Shown: positions 9,451 to 19,916, numbered from the stretch's first letter. The stretch is DNA of 64,000 nucleotides from Allosalinactinospora lopnorensis (GCF_000981225.1 NZ_LAJC01000002.1:62001-126000); one strand, 5' to 3'. A program made the numbers and translations. Notes: generated by a model not told the origin, from the letters alone.

Positions 9451-10203
9451 GTGGCTATCGAAAGCAATCCGGCAGGCGACCGCGTCTGGACGGTTCCGAA
9501 CCTGCTGAGCATTCTGCGCTTGCTGGGTGTCCCCGTCTTCCTGTGGCTGGTGCTCGGGCCGGAGGAGGACTGGTGGGCACTGGGGGTGCTGGCCTTCGCG
9601 GGGATCTCCGACTGGCTCGACGGCAAGATCGCGCGGGCCTGGAACCAGACCAGTCGGCTCGGGACGATGCTCGACCCTCTGGCCGATCGGCTCTACATCT
9701 TCGCCGCGCTGCTCGGGCTGGTCGTCCGCGACATCGTCCCCTGGTGGCTCATGGCGATCCTGGTCGCGCGCGACGTGCTCATCGTGCTGGCCCTGCCGGT
9801 GCTGCGTTACTACGGATACGGTCCGCTGCCGGTGAATTTCGCGGGCAAGGCCGCCACCCTTTGCCTGCTCTACTCGTTCCCGTTGCTGTTCATCGCCGGA
9901 TATGCACACATTGTCGGCGATGTGGCACAAATCGTGGGTTGGGCGTTCGCCATCTGGGGAACGGCTATCTACTGGTGGGCCGGATTGCTGTATGCGGTGC
10001 AAGGGCAGCGCTTGATCCGGCAGACCCGGCGGGCCGACCGTTTATTCGGCGCGGGCGCGGAGCCCGCGGCGCGACCGGCGGCCACGTCCGACGAACCCGG
10101 TGCGGAGCAGGGCGGTCGCACGGCTGAGGAGTCGTGCGGTCGGTGTTCTGGCGGTTCCGGTCCATCCTCCAGCGATAGGAAGGGAGCGACGTCCCCACCA
10201 TGA
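9451..10203 (+). CDS. cls: CDP-alcohol phosphatidyltransferase (probable eukaryotic-type cardiolipin synthase)
   Basis: An integral membrane enzyme with the full CDP-alcohol motif [11 protein letters not shown]...[10 protein letters not shown] (D-x2-DG-x2-AR-x8-G-x3-D-x3-D) near residues 54-79, and about five transmembrane helices. The hydrophilic Gly/Ser/Glu-rich tail after about residue 195 is not part of the catalytic core. In Streptomyces coelicolor the homologous pair SCO1389 (shown to be a eukaryotic-like cardiolipin synthase) and SCO1388 (mannose-1-phosphate guanylyltransferase-like) has the same order as here, which supports cardiolipin synthase over phosphatidylglycerophosphate synthase. 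The start is GTG 9451 after GGGAGGTGGG. Confidence 0.75.
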   Translation: MAIESNPAGDRVWTVPNLLSILRLLGVPVFLWLVLGPEEDWWALGVLAFAGISDWLDGKIARAWNQTSRLGTMLDPLADRLYIFAALLGLVVRDIVPWWLMAILVARDVLIVLALPVLRYYGYGPLPVNFAGKAATLCLLYSFPLLFIAGYAHIVGDVAQIVGWAFAIWGTAIYWWAGLLYAVQGQRLIRQTRRADRLFGAGAEPAARPAATSDEPGAEQGGRTAEESCGRCSGGSGPSSSDRKGATSPP

Positions 10204-10258
10204 GTGCACGCCCAAGGGCGTTCCGTCGAGCCGCGATCAGGGTATGGGGGTGGCCCTG

Positions 10259-12756
10259 GTGAAGGCAGTAGTCATGGCGGGCGGGGAAGGCACCCGCCTG
10301 CGGCCGATGACCGCCAATCAGCCCAAGCCACTTCTGCCCGTTATCAACAAGCCGATCATGGAGCACGTGCTGCGTCTGTTGAAGCGGCACGGATTCGAGG
10401 ACACGGTTGTCACCGTCCAGTTCCTGGCCACGCTGATCCGCAACCATTTCGGCGACGGCGAGGAACTCGGTATGAACCTCAACTACGTCGCGGAGGAAGT
10501 CCCCCTCGGTACCGCGGGCAGTGTCAAGAACGCCGAGGAATACCTGCGCGGCGAGCCGTTCATCGTCATCTCCGGTGACGCGCTCACCGACATCGACCTC
10601 TCGGACATGGTGCGGTTCCACCGCGAGAACGGCGCCATGGTCACCATCGGGCTCAAGCGGGTCGCCAACCCCCTGGAGTTCGGCATCATCATCGTGGACG
10701 AGCAGGGGCGCGTCCAGCGGTTCCTGGAGAAGCCCACCTGGGGGCAGGTCTTCTCCGACACGGTGAACACCGGAATCTACATCATGGAACCCGAGGTCCT
10801 CGACCACGTCGCCGAGGGCGAGATCGTGGACTGGTCCGGGGACGTCTTCCCCAAGCTGCTCAAGGACGGAGCCCCCCTCTACGGTTACATCACCGACGGC
10901 TACTGGGAGGATGTCGGAACGCACGAGAGCTACCTCAGCGCCCAGGCCGACGTCCTCTCGGGCAAGGTCGACGTCGAGATCGACGGGTTCGAGATGAAGC
11001 CGGGCGTCTGGGTGGCCGAGGGAGCCGAGGTCGACCCGGAGGCCAGCCTCAGGGGCCCCCTCTACATCGGCGACTACGCCAAGGTCGAGGCGGGCGCCGA
11101 GTTGCGCGAGTACACGGTGCTCGGGAGCAATGTCGTGGTGCGACCGGAGGCGTTCCTGCACCGTGCGGTCATCCACGGCAACGTCTACATCGGTTCCAGC
11201 GCGAACCTGCGCGGATGCGTCATCGGCAAGAACACCGATGTCATGCCGGGAGCCCGGGTCGAGGAGGGCGCCGTTGTCGGTGAGGAATGCGTCATCGAAT
11301 CCGAGGCCTACCTCTCCAACGACATCAAGGTGTACCCCTTCAAGACCATCGAGGCCGGAGCGGTCGTCAACGCCAACGTCATCTGGGAGTCCCGCGGCCA
11401 GCGGTCCCTGTTCGGGCCCCGCGGTGTGTCGGGTCTGATCAACGTTGAGATCACCCCGGAGTTGGCGGTCCGGCTGGCCAGCGCGTACGCGACCACGCTG
11501 AAGAAGGGGACGGTGGTCACGACCTCGCGGGACACCTCTCGGGCGGCCCGCACCCTGAAACGCGCCGTGATCAGCGCGCTCACCGCGGGCGCGATCGACG
11601 TCCGCGACCTCGAAGTGGTCCCCCTCCCCGTGGCGCGGTTCCACACCTCGCAGAGCGGGGTGAGCGGCGGCATAGCGCTGCGCACCACGCCCGGCGCGCC
11701 GCAGTCGGTGGACATCATCTTCTTCGACGACCGCGGCGCCGACCTGTCGCCGGCGGGCCAACGCAAGCTGGAACGGGTTTTCTCCCGCGGTGAGTACCGG
11801 CGCGCGTTCCCCGGTGAGATCGCCGAACTCACCTTTCCCTCCCGCGGTGTGGAGAACTACGCACACGAACTGCTGCGGAGTATCGACACCTCGGGGGTGG
11901 ACGACGCCGGACTGAAAGTCGTCGTGGACTGCGCGGGCGGCACGGGGGCGCTGATCGTGCCCGCTCTCCTGGGGCGTATCGGGATCGAGGTGCTCACGGT
12001 CAACAACCGGCTGAACGAGGCCTCGCCCACCGACACCCTCGCCAAGCAGATGCGCGACCTGCAGCGCCTGGGGGAGCTGGTCTCCTCCTCCGGTGCCGAC
12101 TTCGGCGTGCGGTTCGACCCGGTGGGCGAACGGTTGTCGATCGTGGACGAGAACGGCGAGCTGGTCGACAACGAACGCGCGCTGCTGGTGGTGCTGGACC
12201 TGGTGGCGGCCGAACGCCGGCGAGGCCGGGTCGCGCTGCCGGTCACCACCACGCGCGTGGCCGAACAGGTCGCCTCCTTCCACGGCGTCGAGGTGCAGTG
12301 GACCCCCACCACCACGGACGAGCTCACCAAGCCGCGCAGGCCGAGGACATCATCTTCGCCGCCGACGGTCGGGGAGGTTTCGTCCTTCCCGAGTTCTCCC
12401 GGACCAGTGATGGGATCGCCGCATTCGTCCGCCTTCTGGGGCTGGTGGCGCGCACCAAGCTGTCGCTGAGCCAGATCGGCCAGCGCATCCCGCGTGCGCA
12501 CCTGCTCCGCCGGTCGGTGCCCACCCCATGGGCCGTCAAGGGCAGCGTCATGCGCGCTGTGGTGGAGGCCGCGGAGGACCGAGAGGTCGACACCACCGAT
12601 GGTGTACGGGTGCTGGAGCCCGGTGGTGGCTGGGCGCTGGTGCTGCCCGACACCTCGGAGGCGGTCACACACCTCTGGGCCGAAGGTCCCGACTCCGACA
12701 CCGCGGAGCGGCTGCTGGAGGAATGGGCCGCGGTGGTCGAGCGGGCCGAAAGCTGA
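10259..12756 (+). CDS. Mannose-1-phosphate guanylyltransferase/phosphomannomutase-like fusion; one-base frameshift near 12331
   Basis: Domain order: NTP-transferase ([13 protein letters not shown] at the N-terminus, [32 protein letters not shown]), left-handed beta-helix hexapeptide repeats (about residues 245-370), then a phosphohexomutase-like module. It would make GDP-mannose or a related sugar nucleotide. The mutase half lacks the TxSHNP serine loop (it has [12 protein letters not shown]) and the DGDxDR metal loop (FDPVGERLS), so it is probably not catalytic. The frame breaks at 12331; one extra G ([17 protein letters not shown]) restores 832 residues. The chosen start is GTG 10259 with GGGGGTGG before it. 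It follows the cls gene as in Streptomyces. Confidence 0.82.
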
Positions 12757-12767
12757 GCGGCGGGCCT

Positions 12768-12803
12768 GGGCCTGTGGAGCGCCGGCCGGCGCTCCACAGG
12801 CCC
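12768..12803. terminator. Strong hairpin after the mannose-1-P gene
   Basis: GGGCCTGTGGAGCGCC (12768-12783) pairs perfectly over 16 bp with 12788-12803 across a GGCC loop, 12 bases after the stop codon. It has no T-run, as is common for high-GC actinobacterial terminators. Confidence 0.7.
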
Positions 12804-13199
12804 TCCCGAGCGTTGCATCGCCCCCGCAGCGCGGTTTGTGGTAAAGCGGGGTGTGGTTCGTGCGGGGAGAGATGCCGAGCGCGTCCGGTATCGGCGGGCC
12901 GTTACAGATCGAGGTCTGCGCCGGCCCCCTGAAGCAGGGATATGGTTTAGAGTCGAGTGTTCCCACAACACCGCGCTCGGCCGTATCGGCGGTGGTCGCC
13001 GAAGAACCGAGTGCGCCGGGGGTGTGGAGAGGAGCCATCGTGGGGGATGAGATCTTGTAACCGACCGTGAATAGAGCCGGGTGCCGCACCGGCCCACCAC
13101 GTTCCGCGGCGCCGGGGAACGGTCCGTCGGACCATCCGGCGCAATGACCACCAAGCCGATTCAAGCACCGCCCCGTGCGGTAGGAGGCCGAGCCGACCT
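12804..13199. other. Gene-free interval upstream of the FHA gene
   Basis: About 400 bp with no convincing gene; short open frames here lack a ribosome site and family likeness. AT-richer patches at 12936-12960 (GGATATGGTTTAGAGT) and 13052-13075 (ATCTTGTAACCGACC, GTGAATAGAG) may hold promoters for the FHA gene, but no spacing is convincing. The interval ends with an AGGAGG ribosome site about 14 bases before ATG 13200. Confidence 0.4.
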
Positions 13200-13742
13200 A
13201 TGTCGAGCGTTTACTGCACGCAGTGCGGTCACGCCGTTGCGGATGATGCCCGTTTCTGCTCCAACTGTGGGACCCCTCTCCGCGGGGCCGGCCAGGAGGC
13301 TCCGCACACCAGCGAGTCCCGCGACTCAGTCGGCGAGACCACGTCCACGATCTCCATCTCCGGGATCCAGGCGCTCGAGAACGAGACCGAGGCCGGCGAG
13401 GACATCGCCACTGATACCGCCGGCGTCGAAGCACTGCCCGCGGGCACGGCCCTGCTGGTCGTCAAGCGCGGCCCGAACGCGGGCAGCCGTTTCCTGCTGG
13501 ACAGCGACGTCACTACGGCCGGGCGCCACCCCAACAGCGATATCTTCCTCGATGACGTGACGGTCTCCCGCCGGCACGTGGAGTTCTTCCGGCGCGGCGA
13601 CGGTTTCGGAGTTCGCGATGTGGGCAGTTTGAACGGAACGTATGTGAACCGGGAACGGATCGACGAGGCCGAACTCGGCGGAGGCGACGAGGTGCAGATC
13701 GGTAAATTCCGGCTGGTGCTGCTGACCCAGCCACGGCGCTGA
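13200..13742 (+). CDS. Zinc-ribbon FHA-domain protein (GarA/OdhI-like)
   Basis: A 180-residue cytosolic protein. An N-terminal zinc ribbon has two CxxC pairs (CTQCGH, CSNCGT, residues 6-26). A threonine motif GETTSTISISG (about 45-55) resembles the ETTS phospho-switch of GarA/OdhI. An FHA domain spans about 85-175 with GRHPNSDIFLDD, VSRRHVEF and SLNGTYVN phosphothreonine-binding loops. GarA, phosphorylated by Ser/Thr kinases, binds 2-oxoglutarate-linked enzymes and tunes glutamate metabolism. The neighbours (DUF151, MerR, gcvP) repeat the mycobacterial garA locus, supporting this role. The ribbon is an addition relative to mycobacterial GarA. ATG is preceded by AGGAGG. Confidence 0.85.
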   Translation: MSSVYCTQCGHAVADDARFCSNCGTPLRGAGQEAPHTSESRDSVGETTSTISISGIQALENETEAGEDIATDTAGVEALPAGTALLVVKRGPNAGSRFLLDSDVTTAGRHPNSDIFLDDVTVSRRHVEFFRRGDGFGVRDVGSLNGTYVNRERIDEAELGGGDEVQIGKFRLVLLTQPRR

Positions 13743-13936
13743 ACGGGTAGCGGGCCCGGCAGGTTTGCCCTCTTTCTCCGCCGGACAGCCTTGTGATGAA
13801 GAGTGGCGCTTAGCGGGTGCCGCCCGAGCCTGCTCGGACGGCCTTGCGCCTTGGCGGTGTACCGTGAAAGAAAACGGAGCAGAGCACAGCTCGGCGAATG
13901 CCCAGTCGGCACGACGAGTCGTGGGACGGAGCCGCA

Positions 13937-14407
13937 GTGAAGCACATGGAGGTTGTCGGCGTCCGGGTTGAGATGCCCTCGAACCAACCGATCGTCCTGC
14001 TCAAAGAGTCTGATGGAGAACGCTACCTCCCGATATGGATCGGAGCGGTCGAGGCTACTGCCATCGCACTGGCTCAGCAGGGTGTCGTTCCCGCGCGCCC
14101 GCTCACCCATGACCTTTTCCGCGATGTCCTGGATGCGCTGGACACAGGCCTGAACACAGTGAACATCACCGCGTTGAGCGATGGCATCTTCTATGCCGAG
14201 CTGGTGTTCTCCAACGGCGTGGAGGTCAGCGCGCGGCCCTCGGACTCCATCGCTCTCGCCTTGCGCACAGGAGCACCGATCTACGCCGACGAAGACGTGA
14301 TCGACGAGGCCGGAGTGCCCATCCCCGACGAGCAGGAGGACGAGGTCGAGAAGTTCCGCGAGTTCCTCGACCAGATCACGCCCGAGGACTTCGGGCGCAC
14401 CACCTGA
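13937..14407 (+). CDS. DUF151 / bifunctional nuclease family protein
   Basis: A 156-residue member of the DUF151 (bifunctional nuclease) family, equivalent to mycobacterial Rv1829. It shows the family blocks NQPIVLLKESDGERYLPIWIG, EATAIALAQQGV, PLTHDLF and ARPSDSIALALRTG. Plant members have DNase/RNase activity; the bacterial function is not settled. An acidic tail (DEQEDEVEKFREFLDQI) closes the protein. The start is GTG 13937; ATG 13946 is possible. In mycobacteria an extra MerR gene (Rv1828) lies between the FHA and DUF151 genes and is absent here: the 194-bp gap holds no gene. Confidence 0.85.
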   Translation: MKHMEVVGVRVEMPSNQPIVLLKESDGERYLPIWIGAVEATAIALAQQGVVPARPLTHDLFRDVLDALDTGLNTVNITALSDGIFYAELVFSNGVEVSARPSDSIALALRTGAPIYADEDVIDEAGVPIPDEQEDEVEKFREFLDQITPEDFGRTT

Positions 14408-14534
14408 CCCGGTGGCGGGGCTCTGCGGGTGGGCCGCCGGTTCGGTCGGCGGACCTGGCGGCGCCGGTTGCGGATGTTCGGTGTGGCGGCCGCGCGGCAG
14501 CGGAAGAGGTTCCGCGACGCGCCGATGGGTGTCG

Positions 14535-14563
14535 TTGACGCTGTCCGTTCCCCCGGCTTACCT
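14535..14563 (+). promoter_or_regulatory. Candidate sigma-70-type promoter of the MerR gene
   Basis: TTGACG (14535-14540) and TTACCT (14558-14563) are separated by exactly 17 bp, about 80 bp upstream of the MerR start. The -10 box is weak. Confidence 0.4.
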
Positions 14564-14643
14564 TCAATGTCGGATGGACCCGCGGCGCACCCTTCGTTCT
14601 CCCCCTGTCAAACCGCCGTGGGCTGAGGAGCCGGAGGTTCGGC

Positions 14644-15249
14644 GTGGCGGTTACAAGCGGCAAGCGGCAGGAAGCCCCCGGCGCCAGGCGATCAGCGATA
14701 CGACGAGCTGGAGAGCAGGGCCTGCTGTGTGAAGAGGACGTGGTGGCGCTGCCTATGGACGTCGGCTATCGGGGCCCCACTGCGTGTGCGGCTGCCGGAA
14801 TCACCTACCGTCAACTCGACTACTGGGCCAGGACCCAGCTGGTCGAACCGAGTGTGCGTCCTGAGGAGGGCGCGGGCGGCCCATCCCTGTACAGTTTCCG
14901 CGACATTCTGATTCTGAAGGTCGTCAAGCGCCTGCTCGACACCGGGATCTCGCTGCAGCAGATACGTACAGCAGTGGGGCATCTGCGTTTCCGGAGCACG
15001 GTCGACCTCGCCCAGATCACCCTGATGAGCGATGGCGTGAGCGTCTACGAGTGCACCTCTCCCGGCGAGGTGGTCGATCTCCTGCAGGGCGGCCAGGGCG
15101 TGTTCGGTATCGCGCTGGGACGCGTCTGGCGGGAGCTGGAAGGGTCCCTGAACGAAGTCCAGGGAGAGCGCCTCGCCGAGCCGCTGGCGACCGATTCGCA
15201 CCCCGCTGACGAGCTCGAACGCCGCAGGCGCGAGCGCAAGACCGGCTGA
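14644..15249 (+). CDS. MerR-family transcriptional regulator (Rv1830-like)
   Basis: A 201-residue protein with a winged-helix MerR domain at about 40-110: YRGPTACAAAGITYRQLDYW, LYSFRDILILKVVKRLLDTG and SLQQIRTAV. It closely matches mycobacterial Rv1830 down to QGLL at the N-terminus, VYECTSPGEVVDLLQGGQGVFGIA in the middle and a basic tail. No effector-binding domain is recognised. The start is GTG 14644 behind GGAGG. The next gene is gcvP with its own riboswitch and promoter, 335 bp away, as in the mycobacterial garA-gcvB order; regulation of glycine metabolism by this protein is not shown. Confidence 0.85.
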   Translation: MAVTSGKRQEAPGARRSAIRRAGEQGLLCEEDVVALPMDVGYRGPTACAAAGITYRQLDYWARTQLVEPSVRPEEGAGGPSLYSFRDILILKVVKRLLDTGISLQQIRTAVGHLRFRSTVDLAQITLMSDGVSVYECTSPGEVVDLLQGGQGVFGIALGRVWRELEGSLNEVQGERLAEPLATDSHPADELERRRRERKTG

Positions 15250-15403
15250 GCCGCCGGGTCCGGCCCCATTCCGCTCGGAGAGGCGGACATCCAGTACGGT
15301 CGGAAGTGAGTGCCGCGCTCGATCGTACTTTCGGCGCCCCGGGAGTGATCGCGGCCCGGCGTTCGTTGGATAATGCTAATGAAGGACCTGGCCGTTGATA
15401 CCA

Positions 15404-15496
15404 CGCGGGAGAGACCCTCATCCGGGCGCCGACGGGGCAATACTCCCCAGTAACCTCTCAGGCACAAAGGACCGCGTGGAGGAGGCCACTCTGGAG
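15404..15496 (+). promoter_or_regulatory. Glycine riboswitch (single aptamer) upstream of gcvP
   Basis: The conserved aptamer elements occur in order: GCGGGAGAGACC, GGGCGCCGACGGGGCAA, ACCTCTCAGGCACAAAGGAC and CGTGGAGGAGGCCACTCTGGAG. This is the glycine-aptamer layout with a P1 closure GGAGAG/CTCTGGAG. Only one aptamer is seen; the next 88 bases to the ATG hold no second copy but could contain the ghost helix of singlet glycine riboswitches. A -10-like GATAAT at 15369-15374 would start the RNA about 30 bases upstream. In glycine-cleavage genes the ligand normally turns expression on. Confidence 0.88.
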
Positions 15497-15584
15497 CGGT
15501 AGGCGACCGTGCGATCGCGTGCGACAGAGGGGGAGACCACATAGGAGCAGCCGGACACCCGGCTAATGCGACCAGGAGGTCTCC

Positions 15585-18488
15585 ATGCCGGAGCAGCCCA
15601 AGCATGACCAGGTCCCAGACACCACGCCCGCCCGTGGCTTCGCCGACCGGCACATCGGCCCGAACCCGTCGGAACTCGCCGAGATGCTCAAGGTCGTTGG
15701 GTACGAGTCCGTGACGGACCTGATGGCCGCAGCGGTTCCGGAGAGCATCCTCAGCGCGGCGGGCAAGCCCGCGCCGCTGAGCCTGCCCGAAGCCGCCGGC
15801 GAGACCGCTGCGCTGGCCGAGCTCCGCGGACTCAGCCGCAGCAATCAGGTCCTGACCTCGATGCTGGGTCTGGGGTACCACGACACGATCACCCCGCCGG
15901 TGATCCTGCGCAACATCCTGGAAAACCCCGCCTGGTACACGGCTTACACGCCCTACCAGCCGGAGATCTCGCAGGGTCGGCTCGAAGCGCTGCTGAACTT
16001 CCAGACGATGGTCTCCGACCTCACCGGCCTCGCTGTCTCGGGTGCCTCGCTGCTGGACGAGGCGACCGCCGCGGGCGAGGCCATGACGCTGGCGCGCCGG
16101 GTCACCAAGGGCAAGAACTCGACCTTCATCGTCGACTCCGACATCTACCCGCAGACCCTGGCGGTGCTGCGTACCCGTGCTGAGCCGCTGGGCATCGACA
16201 TCGTGGTGGCCGACCTCTCCCAGGGGTTGCCCGAAGGCGACGCTTTCGGCGTACTCGTGCAGTACCCCGCGTCGAGCGGTGCCGTGCGCGACCCGAGCGG
16301 GGTCATCGAGGCGGCGCACGAACGCGGGGCGATGGCCGTGGTCGCCGCCGACATCCTCGCGCTGACCATGCTGCGCAGCCCCGGCGAACTGGGCGCCGAC
16401 ATCGCGGTCGGCTCGACGCAGCGGTTCGGGGTACCCATGGGCTTCGGCGGGCCGCACGCCGGTTACATGTCGGTCCGCGAAGGCCTGCAGCGCCAGCTTC
16501 CCGGCCGCCTTGTCGGCGTTTCCGTGGACAACGCGGGCAAGCCCGCCTACCGCCTCGCGCTGCAGACCCGCGAACAGCACATCCGTCGGGAGAAGGCCAC
16601 CAGCAACATCTGCACCGCCCAGGTGCTGCTCGCCGTCATGGCCGGGATGTATGCCGTCTACCACGGGCCCTACGGCCTGCGGGCGATCGCCGAGCGGGTG
16701 CACGGGCACACGGTCCGGCTCGCCGAAGGACTGCGTGCCCGCGGCTTCGAGGTGCTGCACGGTGAGTTCTTCGACACGCTGCGGGTGCGCGTGCGCGACG
16801 GCGCCGACGGCGTGATCGAGGCCGGGCGGGAGCTCGGTATCAACCTGCTGCGCACCGACCACGACATCGTCGGCGTCACGTGCGACGAAGCCACCTCCGA
16901 AGAGCACCTGCGGCTGGTGCTGGCGGCGTTCGGTGGTAGGGACAGCAGGGCCGCGGCCGCGTCGGCCTCCGACGAGGGAGGTCTCGCCCTACCTGAGACG
17001 CTCCGCCGCGATGTGGACTACCTGCGGCACCCGGTCTTCAACACCCACCGCAGCGAGACCTCGCTGCTGCGCTACATGCGGCGCCTCGCCGACAAGGACC
17101 TGGCGCTCGACCGGTCGATGATCCCGCTGGGATCGTGCACGATGAAGCTCAACGCCACCGCCGAGATGGAGCCCATCACCTGGCCGGAGTTCGCCGCGCT
17201 GCACCCCTTCGCCCCGCTGGAGCAGGCGGCCGGCACGGTGGCCCTGGTGCGCGACCTGGAGAAGTGGCTGGCCGAGATCACCGGGTATGACGCCGTGTCG
17301 CTGCAGCCCAACGCCGGTTCGCAGGGAGAGCTCGCCGGCCTGATGGCGATCCGCGGCTACCACCGGGGTCGCGGCGAGGGGCAGCGGGACGTCTGCCTGA
17401 TCCCCAGTTCCGCGCACGGCACCAATGCGGCCAGCGCGATCATGGCGGGAATGCGGGTCAGCGTGGTGGCCTGTGACGACGGCGGCAACGTCGACCTCGA
17501 CGATCTGCGTGCCAAGACCGAGAAACACAGTGAGGACCTGGCCGCGATCATGGTGACCTACCCCTCCACGCACGGCGTGTACGAGGGCACGATCACCGAG
17601 GTGTGCCGTCTGGTGCACGATGCCGGGGGACAGGTCTACGTCGACGGGGCCAACCTGAACGCCCTGCTCGGCTGGGCCAAGCTGGGGGAGTTCGGCGCCG
17701 ACGTCAGCCACCTCAACCTGCACAAGACGTTCTGCATCCCGCACGGCGGCGGCGGTCCGGGGGTCGGCCCGGTAGCGGTGCGTTCGCACCTGGCCGGTTT
17801 CCTGCCCAACCATCCGGGCCAGCCCGACTCCGGACCGCACACCGGTGTCGGGCCCGTCTCGGCCGCGCCCTTCGGATCGGCCGGCATCCTGCCCATCTCC
17901 TGGGCCTACATCCGGATGATGGGGGAGGAGGGGCTCCGCGCGGCCACAGAGGCGGCGGTACTCAGCGCCAACTACGTGGCCAAGCGGCTGGAGCCCTACT
18001 ACCCGGTGCTCTATGCCGGTTCCGGCGGGCTGGTCGCCCACGAGTGCATCCTCGACATCCGGGGGCTGGCCAAGAAGACCGGCATCACCAACGAGGATGT
18101 GGCCAAGCGGCTGATCGACTACGGGTTCCACGCGCCCACGATGTCCTTCCCCGTGGCCGGGACCCTCATGGTCGAACCGACGGAGAGCGAGAACCTGGAG
18201 GAACTGGACCGCTTCATCGAAGCGATGATCGCGATCCGGACCGAGATCGACCGCGTCGCCGACGGCAGTTACGACTCCGAGGACAACCCGCTGAAGAACG
18301 CCCCGCACACCGCCGAGGCGCTCACGGCCGACGACTGGAAGCACGCCTACTCGCGCAGCGAGGCCGGCTATCCGGTCGCGAGCCTGCGGCTCACCAAGTA
18401 CTGGTCCCCGGTCGGCCGGATCGACCAGGCCTACGGTGACCGCAATCTGGTCTGCGCGTGCCCGCCGCCCGAGGCGTTCGAGGAGTAA
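15585..18488 (+). CDS. gcvP: Glycine dehydrogenase (aminomethyl-transferring), P-protein of the glycine cleavage system
   Basis: Pyridoxal-phosphate enzyme that decarboxylates glycine and passes the aminomethyl group to the lipoyl H-protein. Full length at 967 residues, with both halves of the fused P-protein: [14 protein letters not shown] near residue 22, [22 protein letters not shown], and the PLP lysine loop [20 protein letters not shown] 15585 follows CCAGGAGG at ideal spacing. Its partners gcvT and gcvH are not in the window, so it is transcribed alone under the upstream glycine riboswitch and ends at a strong hairpin. Confidence 0.97.
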   Translation: MPEQPKHDQVPDTTPARGFADRHIGPNPSELAEMLKVVGYESVTDLMAAAVPESILSAAGKPAPLSLPEAAGETAALAELRGLSRSNQVLTSMLGLGYHDTITPPVILRNILENPAWYTAYTPYQPEISQGRLEALLNFQTMVSDLTGLAVSGASLLDEATAAGEAMTLARRVTKGKNSTFIVDSDIYPQTLAVLRTRAEPLGIDIVVADLSQGLPEGDAFGVLVQYPASSGAVRDPSGVIEAAHERGAMAVVAADILALTMLRSPGELGADIAVGSTQRFGVPMGFGGPHAGYMSVREGLQRQLPGRLVGVSVDNAGKPAYRLALQTREQHIRREKATSNICTAQVLLAVMAGMYAVYHGPYGLRAIAERVHGHTVRLAEGLRARGFEVLHGEFFDTLRVRVRDGADGVIEAGRELGINLLRTDHDIVGVTCDEATSEEHLRLVLAAFGGRDSRAAAASASDEGGLALPETLRRDVDYLRHPVFNTHRSETSLLRYMRRLADKDLALDRSMIPLGSCTMKLNATAEMEPITWPEFAALHPFAPLEQAAGTVALVRDLEKWLAEITGYDAVSLQPNAGSQGELAGLMAIRGYHRGRGEGQRDVCLIPSSAHGTNAASAIMAGMRVSVVACDDGGNVDLDDLRAKTEKHSEDLAAIMVTYPSTHGVYEGTITEVCRLVHDAGGQVYVDGANLNALLGWAKLGEFGADVSHLNLHKTFCIPHGGGGPGVGPVAVRSHLAGFLPNHPGQPDSGPHTGVGPVSAAPFGSAGILPISWAYIRMMGEEGLRAATEAAVLSANYVAKRLEPYYPVLYAGSGGLVAHECILDIRGLAKKTGITNEDVAKRLIDYGFHAPTMSFPVAGTLMVEPTESENLEELDRFIEAMIAIRTEIDRVADGSYDSEDNPLKNAPHTAEALTADDWKHAYSRSEAGYPVASLRLTKYWSPVGRIDQAYGDRNLVCACPPPEAFEE

Positions 18489-18497
18489 CCGGAACAG

Positions 18498-18531
18498 GAG
18501 AGGCCGCCCGGCCGCGGCCGGGCGGCCTCTC
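18498..18531. terminator. gcvP terminator hairpin
   Basis: A 34-base perfect palindrome nine bases after the gcvP stop: GAGAGGCCGCCCGGCCG (18498-18514) pairs with 18515-18531. It has no T-run. Confidence 0.7.
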
Positions 18532-18716
18532 GGCCGTGCAACACTCAAAATCTACGCTGTAAAGGTAGTGCTTTCGAGTCGGTATCGACTATCCCGCCGA
18601 CACTGTCCGCTAACCCGCCCGATCACCCGGGACCGCACGTTAGGCTCCCATGAACGGCAATCCGGCCGGGCCGGGTGGCCGCCGGATCCCCACCCCCTTC
18701 TGGAAAGCAGCTGGTG

Positions 18717-19901
18717 ATGACCGCGACGTCCGGTCCCTCCGCGTTCGACGCCGCCGGAGACGAATCGGAGTTCGCGAGCCTCTGCGAGCAGGCGCGCGAT
18801 CTGGCCGAGAGCGGCCACCTGAAACGCGCGGCCCAGGTCTATGAACGGGTACTGGAAGGCGGCTCGGAGCGGCACCGGGCGCGGGCCGCGCTCGGACTGG
18901 CCGTGGTCCAGCACGACCTGGGCGACACCCGCGCGGCGCGCAGGGCCGACCGGATCGCCATCGAGACCGGGCACCCCGAGTTCGCCCCGCGCGCCGCTTA
19001 CCACCTCGCACTCACCTACGAGGAGGAGGGGGCGAACGACGAGGCCGCCGAGGCCTGGCGCGCGGTGCTGAAATCCGAGAACGAGCGCTACACCCCTGCG
19101 GCGCACTACGGGCTGGCCCGGATCGCCGAGGAGGAGGGGGAACCCGAGTCGGCCCGGCGGCACTGGGAGCTGGTGCTACGCTCCGGGGCGGTGGGCGTCG
19201 TCCCCGAAGCGGCGCACGACTTCGCCGGGCGTCTTCTGGCCCGCGGCGACACGGACACCGCCGAGGAGGTCATACGGCAGGGGCTGGAGGTCGCGGAGCA
19301 TCCGGGACTGCGGCTGCTGATGGGAGCGGTACACGTGGAGCGCGCGATTGGTGAGTTCGGCGCGGTCGTCGAGGCGGCGGAGCCCGATCCGGAGGGCGCC
19401 GCGGCGGCGGACCCGGGGACCGCCGGGGCCGCCTTCGAGCTGCTGGCCCGGCTGCTCACGATGCGCGGCGACGCCGACGGCGCCGAGCGGACATGGGGGC
19501 GCGGCCTCATGCACACCGACGAGGCGACCGCTGATGAAGTGCGCTCCCGGCTGCGCCGAGGATTCCTGGTCCCCGACGACAGTAGTGAGGACGGGGACAG
19601 CGGCGAAGGAGCGGGTTGGTGGGACCCCTACGTCGAGGCGGCGGTGGCCCAGGACAGTGCGCCGATGCTCATCGGGGAGCTTTTCGTGGCGCTGAACCAG
19701 ATGTACACGCACCTGGCCGTACCGTTCGCGGGTAACGAGACGCGGGCCGCTGTGTTGCGCCAGGCCGTCGCGGAGGCTGTGCGCACGCCCAGCGAGTACG
19801 TCTGGGGACGTGCGCTGCACGACGACTTCCGGGAACGGCTTCGTCAGGCGGCCGGGAGCGACACCGAAGTGCTGCCGGAGGGGTGGCCGGACACCGAATG
19901 A
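18717..19901 (+). CDS. TPR-repeat protein
   Basis: A 394-residue soluble protein made mainly of tetratricopeptide-like helical pairs from about residue 17 to 270: AERGxxxxAxxxYExxL-type spacing in LAESGHLKRAAQVYERVL, LGDTRAARRADRIAI, EGANDEAAEAWRAVL and EEEGEPESARRHWELVL. An acidic linker (DDSSEDGDSGEG) leads to a helical C-terminal domain ending in PSEYVWGRALHDDFRERLRQ. It has no signal peptide or enzyme motif, so the role is probably protein scaffolding. ATG 18717 has GGAAAG upstream. It is transcribed alone, facing the minus-strand DUF5999 gene. Confidence 0.7.
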   Translation: MTATSGPSAFDAAGDESEFASLCEQARDLAESGHLKRAAQVYERVLEGGSERHRARAALGLAVVQHDLGDTRAARRADRIAIETGHPEFAPRAAYHLALTYEEEGANDEAAEAWRAVLKSENERYTPAAHYGLARIAEEEGEPESARRHWELVLRSGAVGVVPEAAHDFAGRLLARGDTDTAEEVIRQGLEVAEHPGLRLLMGAVHVERAIGEFGAVVEAAEPDPEGAAAADPGTAGAAFELLARLLTMRGDADGAERTWGRGLMHTDEATADEVRSRLRRGFLVPDDSSEDGDSGEGAGWWDPYVEAAVAQDSAPMLIGELFVALNQMYTHLAVPFAGNETRAAVLRQAVAEAVRTPSEYVWGRALHDDFRERLRQAAGSDTEVLPEGWPDTE

Positions 19902-19916
19902 CAGCGTGCCGCCGGG

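Noticed and set aside
12838-13060. Two short plus-strand open frames in the gap before the FHA gene
   Set aside because: No ribosome site with good spacing, overlapping frames and no recognisable sequence.
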